Source of the DNA: Yponomeuta sedellus
Taxonomy: Eukaryota > Arthropoda > Insecta > Lepidoptera > Yponomeutidae
Direction: 5' to 3'
DNA length: 64,000 nucleotides
Assembly (NCBI GenBank): GCA_934045075.1
Contig: OW203723.1
Span: 19,948,035-20,012,034, forward strand
Part shown: positions 30,975 through 42,170 of the stretch, piece after piece
Position numbering within the stretch: position 1 is the first letter of the stretch
Layout: every line of letters begins with the position of its first letter
The notes under the pieces: generated by a model
Databases searched by the model: none
What the model was told of the DNA's origin: nothing
The model's input: only the letters and a program-made list of their open reading frames with translations
Made by a program: the position numbers and the translations under genes

Positions 30975-31291
30975 GGAGTTTCGTGGTGGGCACCACACCA
31001 CACCACTGGGGCCAAGTTCGGATCGGATTGGTGGAGGCTTGCAAAACTAGTGGCTGGCCTTACTGTCAGAAGTTTTCAAGCGCCCTATAAGGCCTCCGAC
31101 TTGGTTTAACGACTGCCATATCGACGGCAGCCGGCACCAACTGCTTAAGGTGCCTTGCGAAGCACGAAACCGATCGGAAAAATTCTACTAGCGTTAGTCA
31201 TCGACGGTCACCCATCCATGTAATGAACGCGCCCTATGTTGCTTAATCTTCGTGATCGTTTAAGATCACTCAAGCTGCCGGGGCTACGAGC
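30975..31291 (-). mobile_element. 5S-derived SINE, older subfamily with best 5S match
   Basis: The minus strand reads gatcacgaagattaagcaac, then tacatggatgggtgaccgtc. Compared with 5S rRNA (gatcaccgaagttaagcaac ... tggatgggtgaccg), the promoter region is almost unchanged. This is the clearest proof of 5S origin in the window. Confidence 0.8.
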
Positions 31292-31747
31292 GATTCGTAT
31301 ATTACGTATATTACGGCTACATAAAAAAATTAAGTGACTAAAGGTTGTCGTCTAAGCTGCGTCACTCACGTGGCCCAATTTCACCGCTGATCTGAGTTTC
31401 AAGTTTCTTAAAATCATAAGTGTGATTCGATTTCCATGACGTAACAATAAATCAAATGATGTTTGACTTGCCGACATAAATAAAATCGAAACGAAATTAG
31501 CTCAAAGCCATACCAGTTCTCAGGTCGAAATTGGAACAACGAGTGCTAAGAGCTCCTCACATAGTTCAGTAAAACTCTATTAGCCGACAAAACATTATTC
31601 TTTAATCCCTCTTTCCTGCCGTATTTTTTCAAAACATTCATTGGGTTAAAATACATGTTTTTCAGCCAGTGACTAGATTTGGGTATGCTTCCTATGTAAG
31701 ACTCCATTTACATTATTTTTATTGAGCTATAACCTTTTTTTTGAACT

Positions 31748-31873
31748 AAACACGACGAACGCCGCGAGCTCCGTCTCTGCTCACCATGATTAAGCTCTGC
31801 GAATCGGAGCGAACCCTGGTCGGACTTTTCCGATATAACAACACCCGTAAGTAGATCCGGACTAAAAGTCTAC
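31748..31873 (-). mobile_element. half of the 45.9-kb MITE
   Basis: Core and one arm (ggtcggacttttccgatata ... atccggactaaaagtctac) match; the other arm is missing. Confidence 0.6.
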
Positions 31874-31879
31874 AATGAG

Positions 31880-32800
31880 CTATAACCTACAACCTATTTT
31901 AATAATTAGCAAACTTTGTTAAATTTAATTTAAACACTGTAAAAAAATTGGGCCTTTAGTTGTCATTAAACGAATTGAATTATTATTATTACACCGAGAC
32001 ATTAAAACCATGGGGTGTGGCTATACACATTATTGTGTATTCTAACAAAATATTTTTGTTTTCCGAAGCGCGCGGAGCTGAAGGATTTGTTTAATTTCAA
32101 ACGAGCATATCTTTGGACCTATTTTAAACTCGCCCGCACACGGTCCTTTGAGGTTACGTAAGGCCTTAGGAGAAAAACTAGTTCTTCAAAATCGCTCCTG
32201 AGATTCGAAAGAAAATTTCCAATTACCAATCTATCTTGTAAACCTAACTTCTGGCTAGTAAAAAAAATACGAACTTGGAAATATAGAATAAGATGAAATC
32301 TACGTTTTCTCTCTGATACCTACTGTACCTGTAACCGCTTAAATGCAAAGCACGTCTACCTCGTCAGAACCTTTAATGATGACACGGTTTTCGTTTTAAA
32401 CACAAACATTTTTGTATGCCGTAGACGTTTTGTGTATGGAAACAAATGTTTTTGTTTCGTTTTTGTGTAATGTTTCAAAAACACGCACAGGAGACACGCC
32501 TTTACACGTGTGTATTTCTATCTGGTTCTTATAGGTGACTACGCTACAAAATACAGTACAGTAAATTAAAACACGATGGACATTGGACATGGTCGTTACG
32601 TAAAGTGTCATATTGAAAACTTCGAATTATAATTGAAGTTATTGCGTGGTATATGTACATATTAGGTTTGCAACTTATATTATGCAACGTCTTAATCAGT
32701 AGATACGCCTGCGGCACCATAGCCCCATGCCACACTCATAATATGAGTGTGGCATTATGTAGAATCACCTCTAAAATGCAAATTTCCTAAAACCTAAATA
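31880..32800. other. no recognised feature
   Basis: AT-rich unique DNA. A short perfect inverted repeat gccacactcat / atgagtgtggc sits at 32729-32752. Confidence 0.4.
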
Positions 32801-32805
32801 AAAAT

Positions 32806-33515
32806 AACAATTGCTAGGGTACTCCGTACTATGGTAACCAGGCAAGGACGTCATAAACATGACAATACACTCAGACTGAGGCCACTAGGGACTAGGAGTG
32901 GGTCGTTGTCAGATTTTTCGACGACGAAACGCAACCGTTTTTTCTGGAACGAAAACAGGTCCTCGAAACGGTCCTCGTTCGCAACTGGTTTCATTGTATG
33001 CGAACGAGCAAGGCGCAGAGGACGGTCAAACGAGTGCGAACGTGACGAAATCACGAAACATCGGAAAAAATAAGTTGTTTTACACGATATTAGACTGTAT
33101 ACTCATAGACATAAAGATTACTTTATCGTATCACAGACCAAAACGAACGGAACAAGCAAGGAGCCGACGACGACGTCGCAATGATCTCATTACGTTCTAG
33201 GCTCTATTAATATAGCACTAAAGGACATATCCGCGTCAAACAATCTAAGGACTGGTCTCGCGACGAACAAACGCTGGCACTGCTATAGAGTCGCTGGCAC
33301 TGCTTTAGAATGAAACGTAAAACGGTCCTATCGTCGCGGAACACAAAACGGTTTTATAAAACGGTTCGTCTTTGCAACGATCACGCCTACTAGGGACCGC
33401 TGTATATTTGTACAAGTATACAAATGTACGGCGGCGCCCAGTGGAAATCAAACCCAAGACTTCTGTCTGGGTAGCCAAGCGACATAACGGCCAACGAGGC
33501 AGACTACAAGCTGCT
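32806..33515 (-). mobile_element. family D2 SINE split by a hAT element
   Basis: The left part ggtaaccaggcaaggacgtc ... ctcagactgaggccactag and the right part gtacggcggcgcccagtgg ... gtagccaagcgacataacg together make one copy. The hAT insertion is at 32893-33389. Confidence 0.65.
32893..33389 (+). mobile_element. hAT-type non-autonomous element, 497 bp
   Basis: Ends TAGGAGTGGGTCGTTG and GCAACGATCACGCCTA are imperfect inverted repeats. An 8-bp ctagggac duplication lies at 32885-32892 and 33390-33397. It contains many aaacggt/cgaacg motifs; no transposase frame. It interrupts a family D2 SINE. Confidence 0.75.
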
Positions 33516-33690
33516 TTTAAGTATTTTACGGAATCGTCTTTTTGTAAATAAGGCTGAGCGTGTTTTACAACCACGAAACCACTGTTTGTGCTTTGAATTT
33601 TTTCTCATATTAAAAGTAATTAGTATAAACGATAAGAGCACCGCCTTTTCTGATGTATATGGAGGATCTGCCTGTGTAATCGTCATCCCA

Positions 33691-33815
33691 CCTCCGACCA
33701 GGTGGGATGACAATCTGCGGTTAACTGCAGGTTGATGCGGGATGCGGCAAGCTGAAGACAGGGTGCTTGTTAGGGGAGGGCTATGTCCAGCAGTGGACTA
33801 ATAGCTCGATGATGA
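33691..33815 (+). mobile_element. RTE-type LINE 3' fragment, decayed
   Basis: It runs from ccgaccaggtgggatgaca through ggctatgtccagcagtgg and ends in gatgatga instead of (gaa)n. Several indels are present. Confidence 0.6.
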
Positions 33816-34204
33816 TGTATAATCTGTTACACTCTGTAAATTCTTACTAATTTCATTATATAGTTCTGTTTTATACTTGTTTGTATGCAGTTTTTTTACT
33901 CCGTCAAAACTTTTGATACGATTAACGTTTCGTTTTGAAGCAAAACAGAATGATGAAACTATCACGCTGCGATTCACAATAGGCGTCACGAAATTCGCCG
34001 CCAATACCTCTAAACATTCATTCGTCATGATTACAATTCGTGTAACTTACTGTTTGCCGTAATAACAATTAAGAAATTGCCTTATCGCGCGGCCCCATCT
34101 CGCTGTTCTGTTACAATAGCATAGGTAATGTAACGTGACCTTCCCTGTCCCCTAGTACAGTAGTCTTTAAATTCCAAATCAAATTAAAGTATTTTATTCA
34201 AAAC

Positions 34205-34249
34205 TAGCTGAACCAGCGAACTTCGTACCGCCTAACAGTCGATTCTTTC
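34205..34249 (-). mobile_element. Helitron 3' end fragment
   Basis: The minus strand reads gaatcgactgttaggcggta ... gctggttcagCTAG. Only the last 45 bp of the family at 10304, fused to a 5S-SINE tail. Confidence 0.65.
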
Positions 34250-34253
34250 AGGA

Positions 34254-34317
34254 CGATATCAACCCTTTTGTCCCCACTCTTGGGGCACGGGTCTCTTCCT
34301 GCATCGCAGGATGGTTA
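34254..34317 (-). mobile_element. 5S-derived SINE tail fragment
   Basis: Only the 3' tail (atatcaacccttttgtcccc, gcatcgcaggatggtta) is present, wedged between a Helitron end at 34249 and a tRNA-SINE at 34318. Confidence 0.6.
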
Positions 34318-34449
34318 GTTTCGAACCTCTTTACAATATTGTCTGTATTACGTACAGCTCCGTTAGCTCAGTTAGTCAGTATTAGCTCAGTTGGAAAGAG
34401 CGCTGGCACGGATAGCCAGAGGTCGCGGGTTCGAATCCCGGCATGGGTG
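34318..34449 (+). mobile_element. tRNA-headed SINE family A, rearranged copy
   Basis: 34318-34358 is in reverse orientation (gtttcgaacctctttacaat) and 34359-34449 forward (tagctcagttggaaagagcg, gggttcgaatcccggcatgg). A small duplication (tagctcagtta ... tagctcagttgg) lies in box A. A poly-T run follows. Confidence 0.65.
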
Positions 34450-34795
34450 GTTTTTTTTTTTTAATTTTTTTTTTACAGGGAAATCTACAGCGAAATCAGT
34501 AACAATAAAACTTAACATTTACGATAAATAACATGGCCAATTACAGATTTCCACGGAATTACTTATACATTTTTCTTATCTTGGGGCAGAGTATTTTAAG
34601 TTTTAAAGTGTTTTACATCGTTACCACAAACAAAGGAAAAGTTACAGAAAAATTACTTTAACATTGTATTTAAGTTATTGACCAAAGTGATCCAAAATAA
34701 CGATTAAAAAAAAGAAAATAGTCTCATTGTGTGGCGTGAGTGCGTGTGTGGCGTGTGTGCGTGTGTGTGGTGTGTGAATGCGTGTGGTGTGTGTG

Positions 34796-34797
<2 letters not shown>

Positions 34798-34872
<75 letters not shown>

Positions 34873-34885
34873 GTGTGTGTGTGTG
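34798..34885 (+). repeat. (TG)n microsatellite at the 3' end of the jockey-type LINE
   Basis: Almost pure tg repeat preceded by gtgtgtg/gcgtgtgg degenerate sequence from 34730. It directly adjoins the stop of the minus-strand LINE ORF. Confidence 0.95.
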
Positions 34886-34888
34886 AGA

Positions 34889-35930
34889 GAGTTATTTGTT
34901 TTTCATTTGTTCGATTATGTTGTTATTGAACGTTTGTTTTGAATATATGAAAGGATCTACCTCACTGAATTGTTTATTGTATGTGTTACATAACCTAACC
35001 AGAATAGAATTTTTCGTATAATTGGTCCTGCGGAAGGGCACATGCACAAGGCGAGTGTGCCTGGTTCGCCGTGACGTCACGTGGAGTCCAAGCTCACTCA
35101 GAAGACTCGGACAGTCTAAGGATCCACAAAGAATACTGTACAGTACCGCCATGTCTATTACGATGCGTCGGTCTTGTAGGGGAGACAGTCTATGATGTTC
35201 GCAACTCTTTTCGTAAGTGTCAAAGCATTTGCCAGTTTTATAATTTAAGTAACTTATGAATTTACGTTGGATTCGTTCTATTTTGTGAATGTCAGTTATA
35301 TATTGTGGATACCAAATACAGCTTGCATACTCAAGCGTACTCCGTACGTAAGCGTTGTATATATTTTTATACAATTCACATTTTGAAAAGGTTTGCTGGC
35401 TTTTATAACGAAACCTAAGTTTTTAAAAGCTTTATCTGTTATGACGTCAATATGCTGACTCATAGTTAACTTACTATCCAGATAGACACCAAGATCTCGT
35501 ACCATATTAGTCCTGTTTACTTTTGTATTTTGGATTGAATAAGTGAAGTCCAACGGTTTGTTTTTCCGTGTGAAGGTCATGACTTGACATTTAGAGGTGT
35601 TGACTTTAATTCTATTTAGCTCGTAATAACTTGAGAGGCAATTTAAGTCAGATTGTAGTTTATGACAATCATCCAATGACGAATCTCAATAAATATCTTG
35701 GTGTCATCTGCATACATTAAGTAATTGGAATATTGCAAACATGTGTAAATATCAAATAAATACGCGTTATAGAGAAGTGGTCCCAAATGAGATCTTTGTG
35801 GAACTCCAGATGAAATCGTTACAAAGTCAGACTTGTAGCCGCCAAGAGCTACAGCCTGAGAGCGGTTTGTTAGGTAGGATTTAATCCAGCGTAGCAAATC
35901 TCCATGAATTCCGAATTGCTGCAACTTTTA
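34889..35930 (-). mobile_element. 5'-truncated jockey-type LINE (reverse transcriptase C-terminal half)
   Basis: Three overlapping minus-strand frames (35924-35643, 35676-35296, 35374-34892) together give a continuous RT C-terminus. SGVPQRSHLGPLLYN is followed by LMYADDTKIF (the YADD catalytic box), VNTSKCQVMTF, then the thumb and C-terminal segments LEYASCIWYPQY and IERIQRKFI. Motif spacing fits the jockey/CR1-like group of APE-type LINEs. The two frame switches are indels. The 5' end is lost before the RT N-terminus. The stop is followed within a few bases by the (CA)n tract at 34798-34885, so there is practically no 3' UTR. Confidence 0.8.
34892..35924 (-). pseudogene. reverse transcriptase fragment, two frameshifts
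   Basis: RNA-dependent DNA polymerase of the LINE above, split between three frames with breaks near 35660 and 35330. The catalytic YADD is intact at about 35695-35710, but the upstream palm and fingers and the endonuclease are missing, so it cannot be active. Confidence 0.75.
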
Positions 35931-35960
35931 ACAATAGAAATATATTATTGATTTGCTAGT

Positions 35961-36318
35961 GGATAAACTTACTTGACTTTTTGTCGGAGGAGTCCGACCA
36001 GGGACCTAATTCTCACTTTATTACCAAATAAGTCGTATAAGACTAAGTATGACTTGAATTCTACATAACAAGTCGAACTACAGCCAATTATGATTACGAT
36101 GTTATGACACCTCGAAGCGAGTGAACATTATTAGCAAATTTGTGCATACGACTTTGTGAGAATACCTGAAACTGATTTTTATGACGCAAATGTCCTAATC
36201 CTTCAAATATTTTGCGTCTACGCTTTCGATTCGCGACAATCGGCTCCCAGATATGAGCTACTCAAATATTAGCTCGCGTCGTCGTTGCTCGTCTTTGAAA
36301 AGTTAAGTAAGTTTATCC
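35961..36318 (+). mobile_element. related longer MITE
   Basis: ggataaacttacttgactt at the left and aagttaagtaagtttatcc at the right, with gtcggaggagtccgacca and agctcgcgtcgtcgttgctc inside, link it to the MITE at 45918. Similar gtcggaagagtccgacca motifs are at 9093, 25205 and 58997. Non-coding. Confidence 0.55.
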
Positions 36319-36404
36319 GGCTGCTTATCAATAATATGATCTTATGAAAGTATTACTTTAAAAATAGAAATATATTGTTATTTTCAAGGTTAGAAATGTG
36401 GTAG

Positions 36405-36560
36405 GTAACGTACTTGGAAGGTTGTCTGGAAAAAATTGCTTTTAGCAATAAGGCCGCCAATTGTACTGTGTATCTTTATATGTTTTATAATATGTGCTCT
36501 GGTGTACAATAAAGAATATCTTACTTTCTTCTTCCTTACCTCTTACCTTACCTTACTTTC
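36405..36560 (+). mobile_element. LINE 3'-UTR tail with conserved hairpin
   Basis: ggttgtctggaaaaaattgc, ttttagcaataaggccgcca, gtgtacaataaagaatatc, then cttac repeats. The attgc ... gcaat stem recurs in all copies of this family. Confidence 0.6.
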
Positions 36561-36669
36561 TAATTTGAAAATGAGCTGTAACCGTTAAAAGCTCTTAGGG
36601 GATGCTAACTGTGTCGCCACGAATAGAATAAAAATAATAACTTGTTTTATCAACAACACAAACATTTAG

Positions 36670-36925
36670 ATAATAAAACTGTTTTCATACGGATTTTACT
36701 CGTTTATTTTACACTTTTGTAATTTTTGCCGAGGGTAGTAAAGTAACAGTTAATGCTTTCAAAGAGACGCCTGTCACCTATATAAGTCTTCCGAGACCAC
36801 GGCACCTGAAAAAGTGCCGAAACGTCGGAAAATTGTAAAAATGTAAAATAAATGAGTTAAATCCGTATAAAAAAAATTTTTATTACGTCTAGTGCTCGTG
36901 TTAACCTTAGAAAATACTAATAACT
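36670..36925 (+). mobile_element. Penelope-like terminal copy, internally deleted
   Basis: Inverted ends (taaaactgttttcatacgg and its complement near 36870) enclose gccgagggtagtaaagtaac and ccgagaccacggcacctg, as in the copy at 21960-22060. It ends with gtgttaaccttagaaaatac. Non-coding. Confidence 0.65.
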
Positions 36926-37465
36926 GATAAATAAAACATGTTATCAAACAAGTAAACGTCAACAAACATCAAACAAGTAAACATCAACGGCCTTACTAAT
37001 AAATAAGTTATGTATAACTTTGAATAACTATTTGACGTATATCAATTTAAACTGGTTTAATCGCATTTAGCGTACAATTAACCAGTTTGTCAGACCTCTC
37101 ATAACCTTTATTGCTAAAGCCGCAAAAAATTTATTTAATATCTATGATAACTATTCTTCTAGAACTTAGCACCCAAAGCGCTTTGAGAGTGAAATTTAAG
37201 TGATCGATTTTTGTAATAAGTAAGTTGTGTAAGTAAGTCCCTCTGAGCTACATGCCGTTGCATCCATAGTTCGCCTTTGGCTAAAAGTAATTAATGTTAC
37301 ATAGTGTTATATTACTACGACCATTGTTTATATTACAAGCATCGCTTGAAATCTATTAAGGAAGTCTTCGGAGCAATCAAACGTTTATTGTTCTTTAGAA
37401 GTACAGACTGACGGGGTTAAAGTTGAAGTTTTCTTATTTAGGTCAATATGAAATAGTACTGCCAT
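36926..37465. other. no recognised feature
   Basis: AT-rich; only the short echo of the 8230-8300 segment noted above. Confidence 0.4.
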
Positions 37466-37469
37466 CGTG

Positions 37470-37535
37470 ATAAGTGGCAATCTCTGCACACCCCTCTGGG
37501 GTACAGGCGTGAGGTTATGTTATGTTTTGTTAAGA
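37470..37535 (+). mobile_element. same LINE, 3' tail
   Basis: agtggcaatctctgcacacc, ggggtacaggcgtgaggtta, tgttatgttttgtt; tail only, followed by an RTE fragment. Confidence 0.45.
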
Positions 37536-37544
37536 AGTACCTTC

Positions 37545-37955
37545 GTCTCATGGACACTTACGAAAGGGTTTGTCCACTAGTTCAAAATCGCTCAGCGAGC
37601 TATGGAGAGAGCTATGCTCGGAGTTTTTCTGAAGGATAGGATTCGTAACGAATGCATCCGAGAGAGAATCAAAGTTATCGACATAGCTCAGAGAATTAGC
37701 GAGTTGAAGTGGCAGTGGGCTGGCCATATCTCGCGAAGAACCGACAACCGCTGGAGTTAACGTGTTCTTGAGTAGAGACCGCGACTCGGCAAACGTAGTG
37801 TAGGACGCCATCCGACCAGGGGGGATAACGATCTACGAAAAACTGCAGGCAGATGCTGGATGCGGCAAGTGGAAGACAGGGCGCTATGGCGCTCATTAGG
37901 GGAGTGCTATATTCAGCAGGGGACTAGTATAGCCTGACGACGACGACGACGACGT
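37545..37955 (+). mobile_element. RTE-type LINE 3' fragment with (gac)n tail
   Basis: It aligns with 4190-4594 of the long copy (gggtttgtccactagttc ... ggctggccatatctcgcg ... cagggcgctatggcgctc). It ends cctgacgacgacgacgac, a mutated (gaa)n tail. In-frame stops make it non-functional. Confidence 0.7.
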
Positions 37956-38079
37956 TCGTCTCAAGAATATGCTAGTACCATTGAATTTCAAATTCAATGC
38001 TAGTACTATTCCTCTACTTAAATATATTAAACTCTGATTATGAGTAAAATTCTAACATTTCTTAAGTGTTGCTACTAAG

Positions 38080-38865
38080 GGGTTCCCTATTTCATACCGA
38101 AAATTCTTTGTTCGAAATACGATTCACCTACGAATGATACATCGAACGATTGATTGTTCGACACCTTATTCATTCGAATGTTTATACACCGACTGCTTGT
38201 TGGTTCGATGCTCGTTACATCGAAAACTTTACTGCGACGCTTTTTAATGCGACAGTAAATTATATCGAATGTTTATGCACCGACTGCTGTTAGTTCGGTG
38301 CCTTATTTAATCATTATTATCGATTCATTATTATAAAAGTACATAGAAGTTTTTAATGCCATGCATAGGTAATCTCTTTTCATTTTTCATGGGCATAATC
38401 GAGGGCAGTTCACATTTCATTCCCAATCTGATTTTGTGAAGCGTTTATTCATTCGGACTGCAGATTTAGTTAAAATTACAAATATTTTTTGCCGGTAATA
38501 ATGTCGATATCGACAAATTTACAACCATCAAAGTCAAAGAGAGGGAATATTATTATCATAGACGGATATGAGTTTTTCATTAATAATAATTAAATTAATA
38601 ATATATTCTGTTCCTGCAAGTAAAACTTTCGGCAAAACGTTATTTGAAGCAGCGAAGCACTGAAGAAATAAGCATCGATAATATAATGCACCGGTGTAAC
38701 ATTATTCAAAGTAACGAGGCATCGGCAAAACGTTTTCGAAGTAACAAGGCACCGACCAATGAAAGTATCGGATTAAAAAAGCGTTGAACAATCAACGCTT
38801 CGGAGTATCATTCGTAGGTGAACCGTATTTCGAACAAAGAATTTTCGGTATGAAATAGGGAACCC
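38080..38865 (+). mobile_element. non-autonomous TIR element with 9-bp duplication (Mutator-like by structure)
   Basis: Long near-perfect inverted ends (gggttccctatttcatacc ... ggtatgaaatagggaaccc, about 60 bp). The duplication gctactaag lies at 38071-38079 and 38866-38874. Subterminal tcgaatgtttatacaccgac units repeat near the left end. 786 bp, no transposase. A 9-bp duplication plus long TIRs suggest a MULE (or Merlin) relative. Confidence 0.75.
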
Positions 38866-38954
38866 GCTACTAAGTGATTGTGTTCTGAACTTGTGTGGTA
38901 GTTATTATTATTATTATTATAAAAAAGCTCTCAACCGAAAAAAGGAAATACAGC

Positions 38955-39345
38955 CTGTTAGGTTTTAGAATATACCTCGGCTACTATCGGATAGAATCGG
39001 ATATATTCGTGTAATAGAAACTAATATGACATCACGGATCATCCGTGTATGACTTACAGAGAGTATTGTAAAGAGGTTCGAAATTTCATTGATGCCGGTT
39101 AGTCGCCCATTAGCTCAGTTGGGAGAGCGCTGGCACGGTTAGCCAGAGGTCGTGGGTTCGAGTCCCGGCATGGGTGGATTTTTTAGCCTCTAAATAGGTT
39201 TTTAAAACTAATATGACACATAACTTTTCAAAATAATGAGGAAAAGTTTTATACAGAGCAGGAAGTAGTATTACACTCATGTGCTTTTGGATACTCTAGA
39301 GCCCGAGGTATGTTCTAAATGCTAACAGACTGCATTTGACTCATT
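38955..39345 (+). repeat. unclassified dispersed repeat, copy with SINE
   Basis: Same sequence as 9600-9850 on both sides of the family A SINE (39032-39204). The repeat's own class is unknown; no ORF. Confidence 0.65.
39032..39204 (+). mobile_element. tRNA-headed SINE family A with proven empty site
   Basis: The core tagctcagttgggagagcg ... gggttcgagtcccggcatgg sits inside the repeat at 38955-39345. A 14-bp duplication aaactaatatgaca flanks it (39018-39031, 39205-39218). The paralogous repeat at 9600-9850 has a single aactaatatgacac at 9702 and no SINE, which directly confirms the insertion boundaries. Confidence 0.85.
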
Positions 39346-39870
39346 CGAGGGTAATAAGAAATAAAATGCTAGATATTATTTTACATTTTACCTTTAAAAC
39401 TCATGAAATGATAGCTGCCAGAATTGTACGGAATAAAAAATCTAAGTATAGGATCTAGATTTTCCAAGCTAGAAGTGTGAGGATTATTTACGTATACAAG
39501 CACATTTCCTACTAGGTATCGAACGATCGACCGACTCCGTATCTCGCACCCTGCGGTGCGGAATGCGGAATACGCAATAAAGTTGCCAAAAATGATCTAC
39601 AGGTATGCTCGCGCGCACGCAGCGGTCTTTATGACGCTAGTGATCTTTTTATCTCGTGATTAGATGTTTTATCGGTGGCCATTTTCACTTCAGTTAGCAC
39701 AAGCTAGTGTAAGCTTTATAGTTTAAAATTTAAAAACACGAAATATCTTTTTTTTTTCATATAAGAAAAAATATACATACAACGTACCTCCCATCCGCCG
39801 AAACCGACAAGGTGGGATTGGGCTACTGCTCAGAGGAGGTTTCAATTATCTGTGGTAACGTCTTACTCTT

Positions 39871-40085
39871 CACCACAGATTATTTAAACTGTGTCTGAGG
39901 AGTGTTTTAGAGTTTAGAAACAAGACCATTACAATCTTATTCATACAGACACAATTCCTTTAAAGCACTCCTAGATACAGTTTAATAAGAGGTTGTTACT
40001 GGTTATGTTTTTCCCTTCAACACAGACTATTTAGACCGCCTCTGAAGAGTGTTTTGTACAATGGACAAGACGTCGATAGGTTGAT
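39871..40085 (+). repeat. diverged tandem duplication, ~147-bp period
   Basis: caccacagattatttaaact, gtctgaggagtgttttaga near 39871 and caacacagactatttagacc, tctgaagagtgttttg near 40018. A third related piece with inverted orientation may lie at 42830-42880. Confidence 0.45.
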
Positions 40086-40149
40086 ACATTGTAATGAATG
40101 TTATATATTGTCCATACACAAGTAATTACATAAGAGACTTAAACAATAA

Positions 40150-40190
40150 CGTAGTACAGTACAATTGGCGGCCTTATTACTAAAAGAAAT
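40150..40190 (-). mobile_element. LINE 3'-UTR tail remnant
   Basis: acagtacaattggcggcctt, attactaaaag; only ~40 bp. Confidence 0.4.
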
Positions 40191-40389
40191 AGTCGATATT
40201 AACATGTGTGCACTCAGCTTAGTCCGTTACGGGTGACTTTGCAACGTAAGCAACATTATGTATAAATCAGGTGTAGACTGTACTAATTTTCCTGTAGCAA
40301 AATCCGGTTTGTGATTTACGAGTACATACTATCGATCTGGGCCCGATATAAGATTAAAATTGTTCGATTTATTATACCTTGGCAATTAC

Positions 40390-40456
40390 AAGTGGTGAGG
40401 TATGTGTACACCTCAGACGTTCAAGTTTGCTCACGATGTTTACCTTCACAGTTAGA
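40390..40456 (-). mobile_element. family C SINE fragment
   Basis: gtgaggtatgtgtacacctc, gctcacgatgtttaccttc; the central hairpin region only. Confidence 0.45.
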
Positions 40457-41182
40457 ACCTGACTTTGTTTTGTTTTGTTAATGAGGCATGTATTGTGGTA
40501 TATTCTACTATTATAATAATTTATAATAATAATTTATTAATTATTAATAAATTATTATTATTATTTTTTCTTTACTCAATAGTTTGCAATCTATCTTTCC
40601 GTATCTTTTTTTTATAATGAAACTAAAAATGTACTTGCACAGACGCGTTTTTACGAATTCTTCGCTTACAAAATTGACGACATAGCGTAAGCTATAATAT
40701 AGCATTCTTAAATTTCCACGTCTACTCTATCTTCGCCACACGATTTAATCTTATAAAACCCACTCTGACCTCTACAAATTCATAAACGCATCGAACTCAT
40801 GACAACGGTAATTATTTTGCAGTTTTTTCAATAGTTTTTATTATCATTGCCATTTTAACGTATAAACACCGAATAAATATCGTAAATCATAACAAGAATA
40901 TTTATAGGAGTGGCTTTTCTATCGAAGGCTGCAATTTTGCAATGCCAATTTCAACAAATGTCTTTAGAACACCTAAAAACTGTGCATTAATTTTATCACG
41001 CGCTCTAACTACCTAGTTTAGTTCTGAATGTGAAATAATAATAGTTATAAAATTATAGTGTTGCAGACGCGCTTACAAATATTATTTGGAAATACGCCTC
41101 CAGATGAGCACGAAACGAAAAATATCAAGATTCAAAAGATTCTCTTACTTATGAACCTTAGCTCAGTTCGTTCGTTCTTATC
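40457..41182. other. no recognised feature
   Basis: AT-rich with a (taa)n-like palindromic run at 40508-40565. No domain-bearing frame. Confidence 0.4.
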
Positions 41183-41538
41183 AACCTTTGTATATCCCCA
41201 CTCCTGGGGCACGGGTCTCTTCCTGCATCGCAGGAAGGTTATGCCATACTCCACCACGGGGGCCAAGTCCGGGTTTGTGGAGGATTGTTAGACAGGGGCG
41301 GGCCTTACTGTCAGAAGCTATCAAGCCGCCCATAAGGCCTCTGACATGGCTTAATGACTGCCATTACATCGGAGCCGGCACCAACGGCTTAGCGTGCCTT
41401 GCAAAGCATGGAAGCGCTCGGAAAAAATGCCACTAGCGGTAGTCACGGGACGGTCACCCATCCTGCACCGGACCGCGCCTGTTGTTGCTTAACTCAAGTG
41501 ATTGATTCCAAGTACTCGGTTCGGCTAGGCCACGAGCG
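41183..41538 (-). mobile_element. 5S-derived SINE, near full length
   Basis: Inverse copy from caacctttgtatatccccac to ggctaggccacgagcgc, with box C complement acggtcacccatcc and box A complement gttgcttaactc. A few substitutions. Confidence 0.8.
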
Positions 41539-41847
41539 CTTTGCTCAATAATTATCAGTAATCTTTACAGTTTTGTTGCAAAATTACGACTGATGAATTT
41601 GAGTGGATAGGGCGAACCCCAATTGTTAAAAATAACGTATTATTTTGACACTCAAGGGAATCAAACTCCATAGTTGACCTATAACTATGAAATTTGGCAA
41701 GTAATACACTCTTATACTACAAATACAGGGTGTAAAATCTGTATATCCGTAATTAAATTATAAGTATTCTTTAAAGTTTGGAAAAGGCTAGGGAAAAACT
41801 GCGACACTCTTTTGTGTAATATGTAACCTACCTACAAGTTTGTACGG

Positions 41848-41890
41848 AACCCTCGGGCGCGAGTCCCATTCGCACTTGGCCAGTTTTATT
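41848..41890 (+). repeat. common lepidopteran acggaaccctc repeat end
   Basis: gtacggaaccctcgggcgcg, agtcccattcgcacttggcc; short isolated piece. Confidence 0.45.
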
Positions 41891-42104
41891 TCAAATAGTT
41901 CTTATTTTCAGGAATACAGTTTCTAGTTGTAATGAGCTTATAAGCAAGCATATAAGCATCTTAATTTTTGACGTAAATGGTTTTTCATTTATTCAATATT
42001 TTTATGCTTTATTATTTTCCTAGGTAAATAGCAGATTGGTGATTTACCACAGAACAGACTAATATTGTACGACTTGCAAAGTACGACAAATAAGTAGCCA
42101 TAAT

Positions 42105-42170
42105 CATTTTTAAAAACCTATTTACCCTTAGCACGGGTTAGTGCATTAAAAATAAAAATAGTATAGCCAT
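42105..42170 (+). mobile_element. SINE family A tail fragment
   Basis: taaaaacctatttacccttagcacgggttagtgc followed by attaaaaataaaaatagta is the 3' tail without body (long motif abbreviated; see 42105-42165). Confidence 0.5.
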
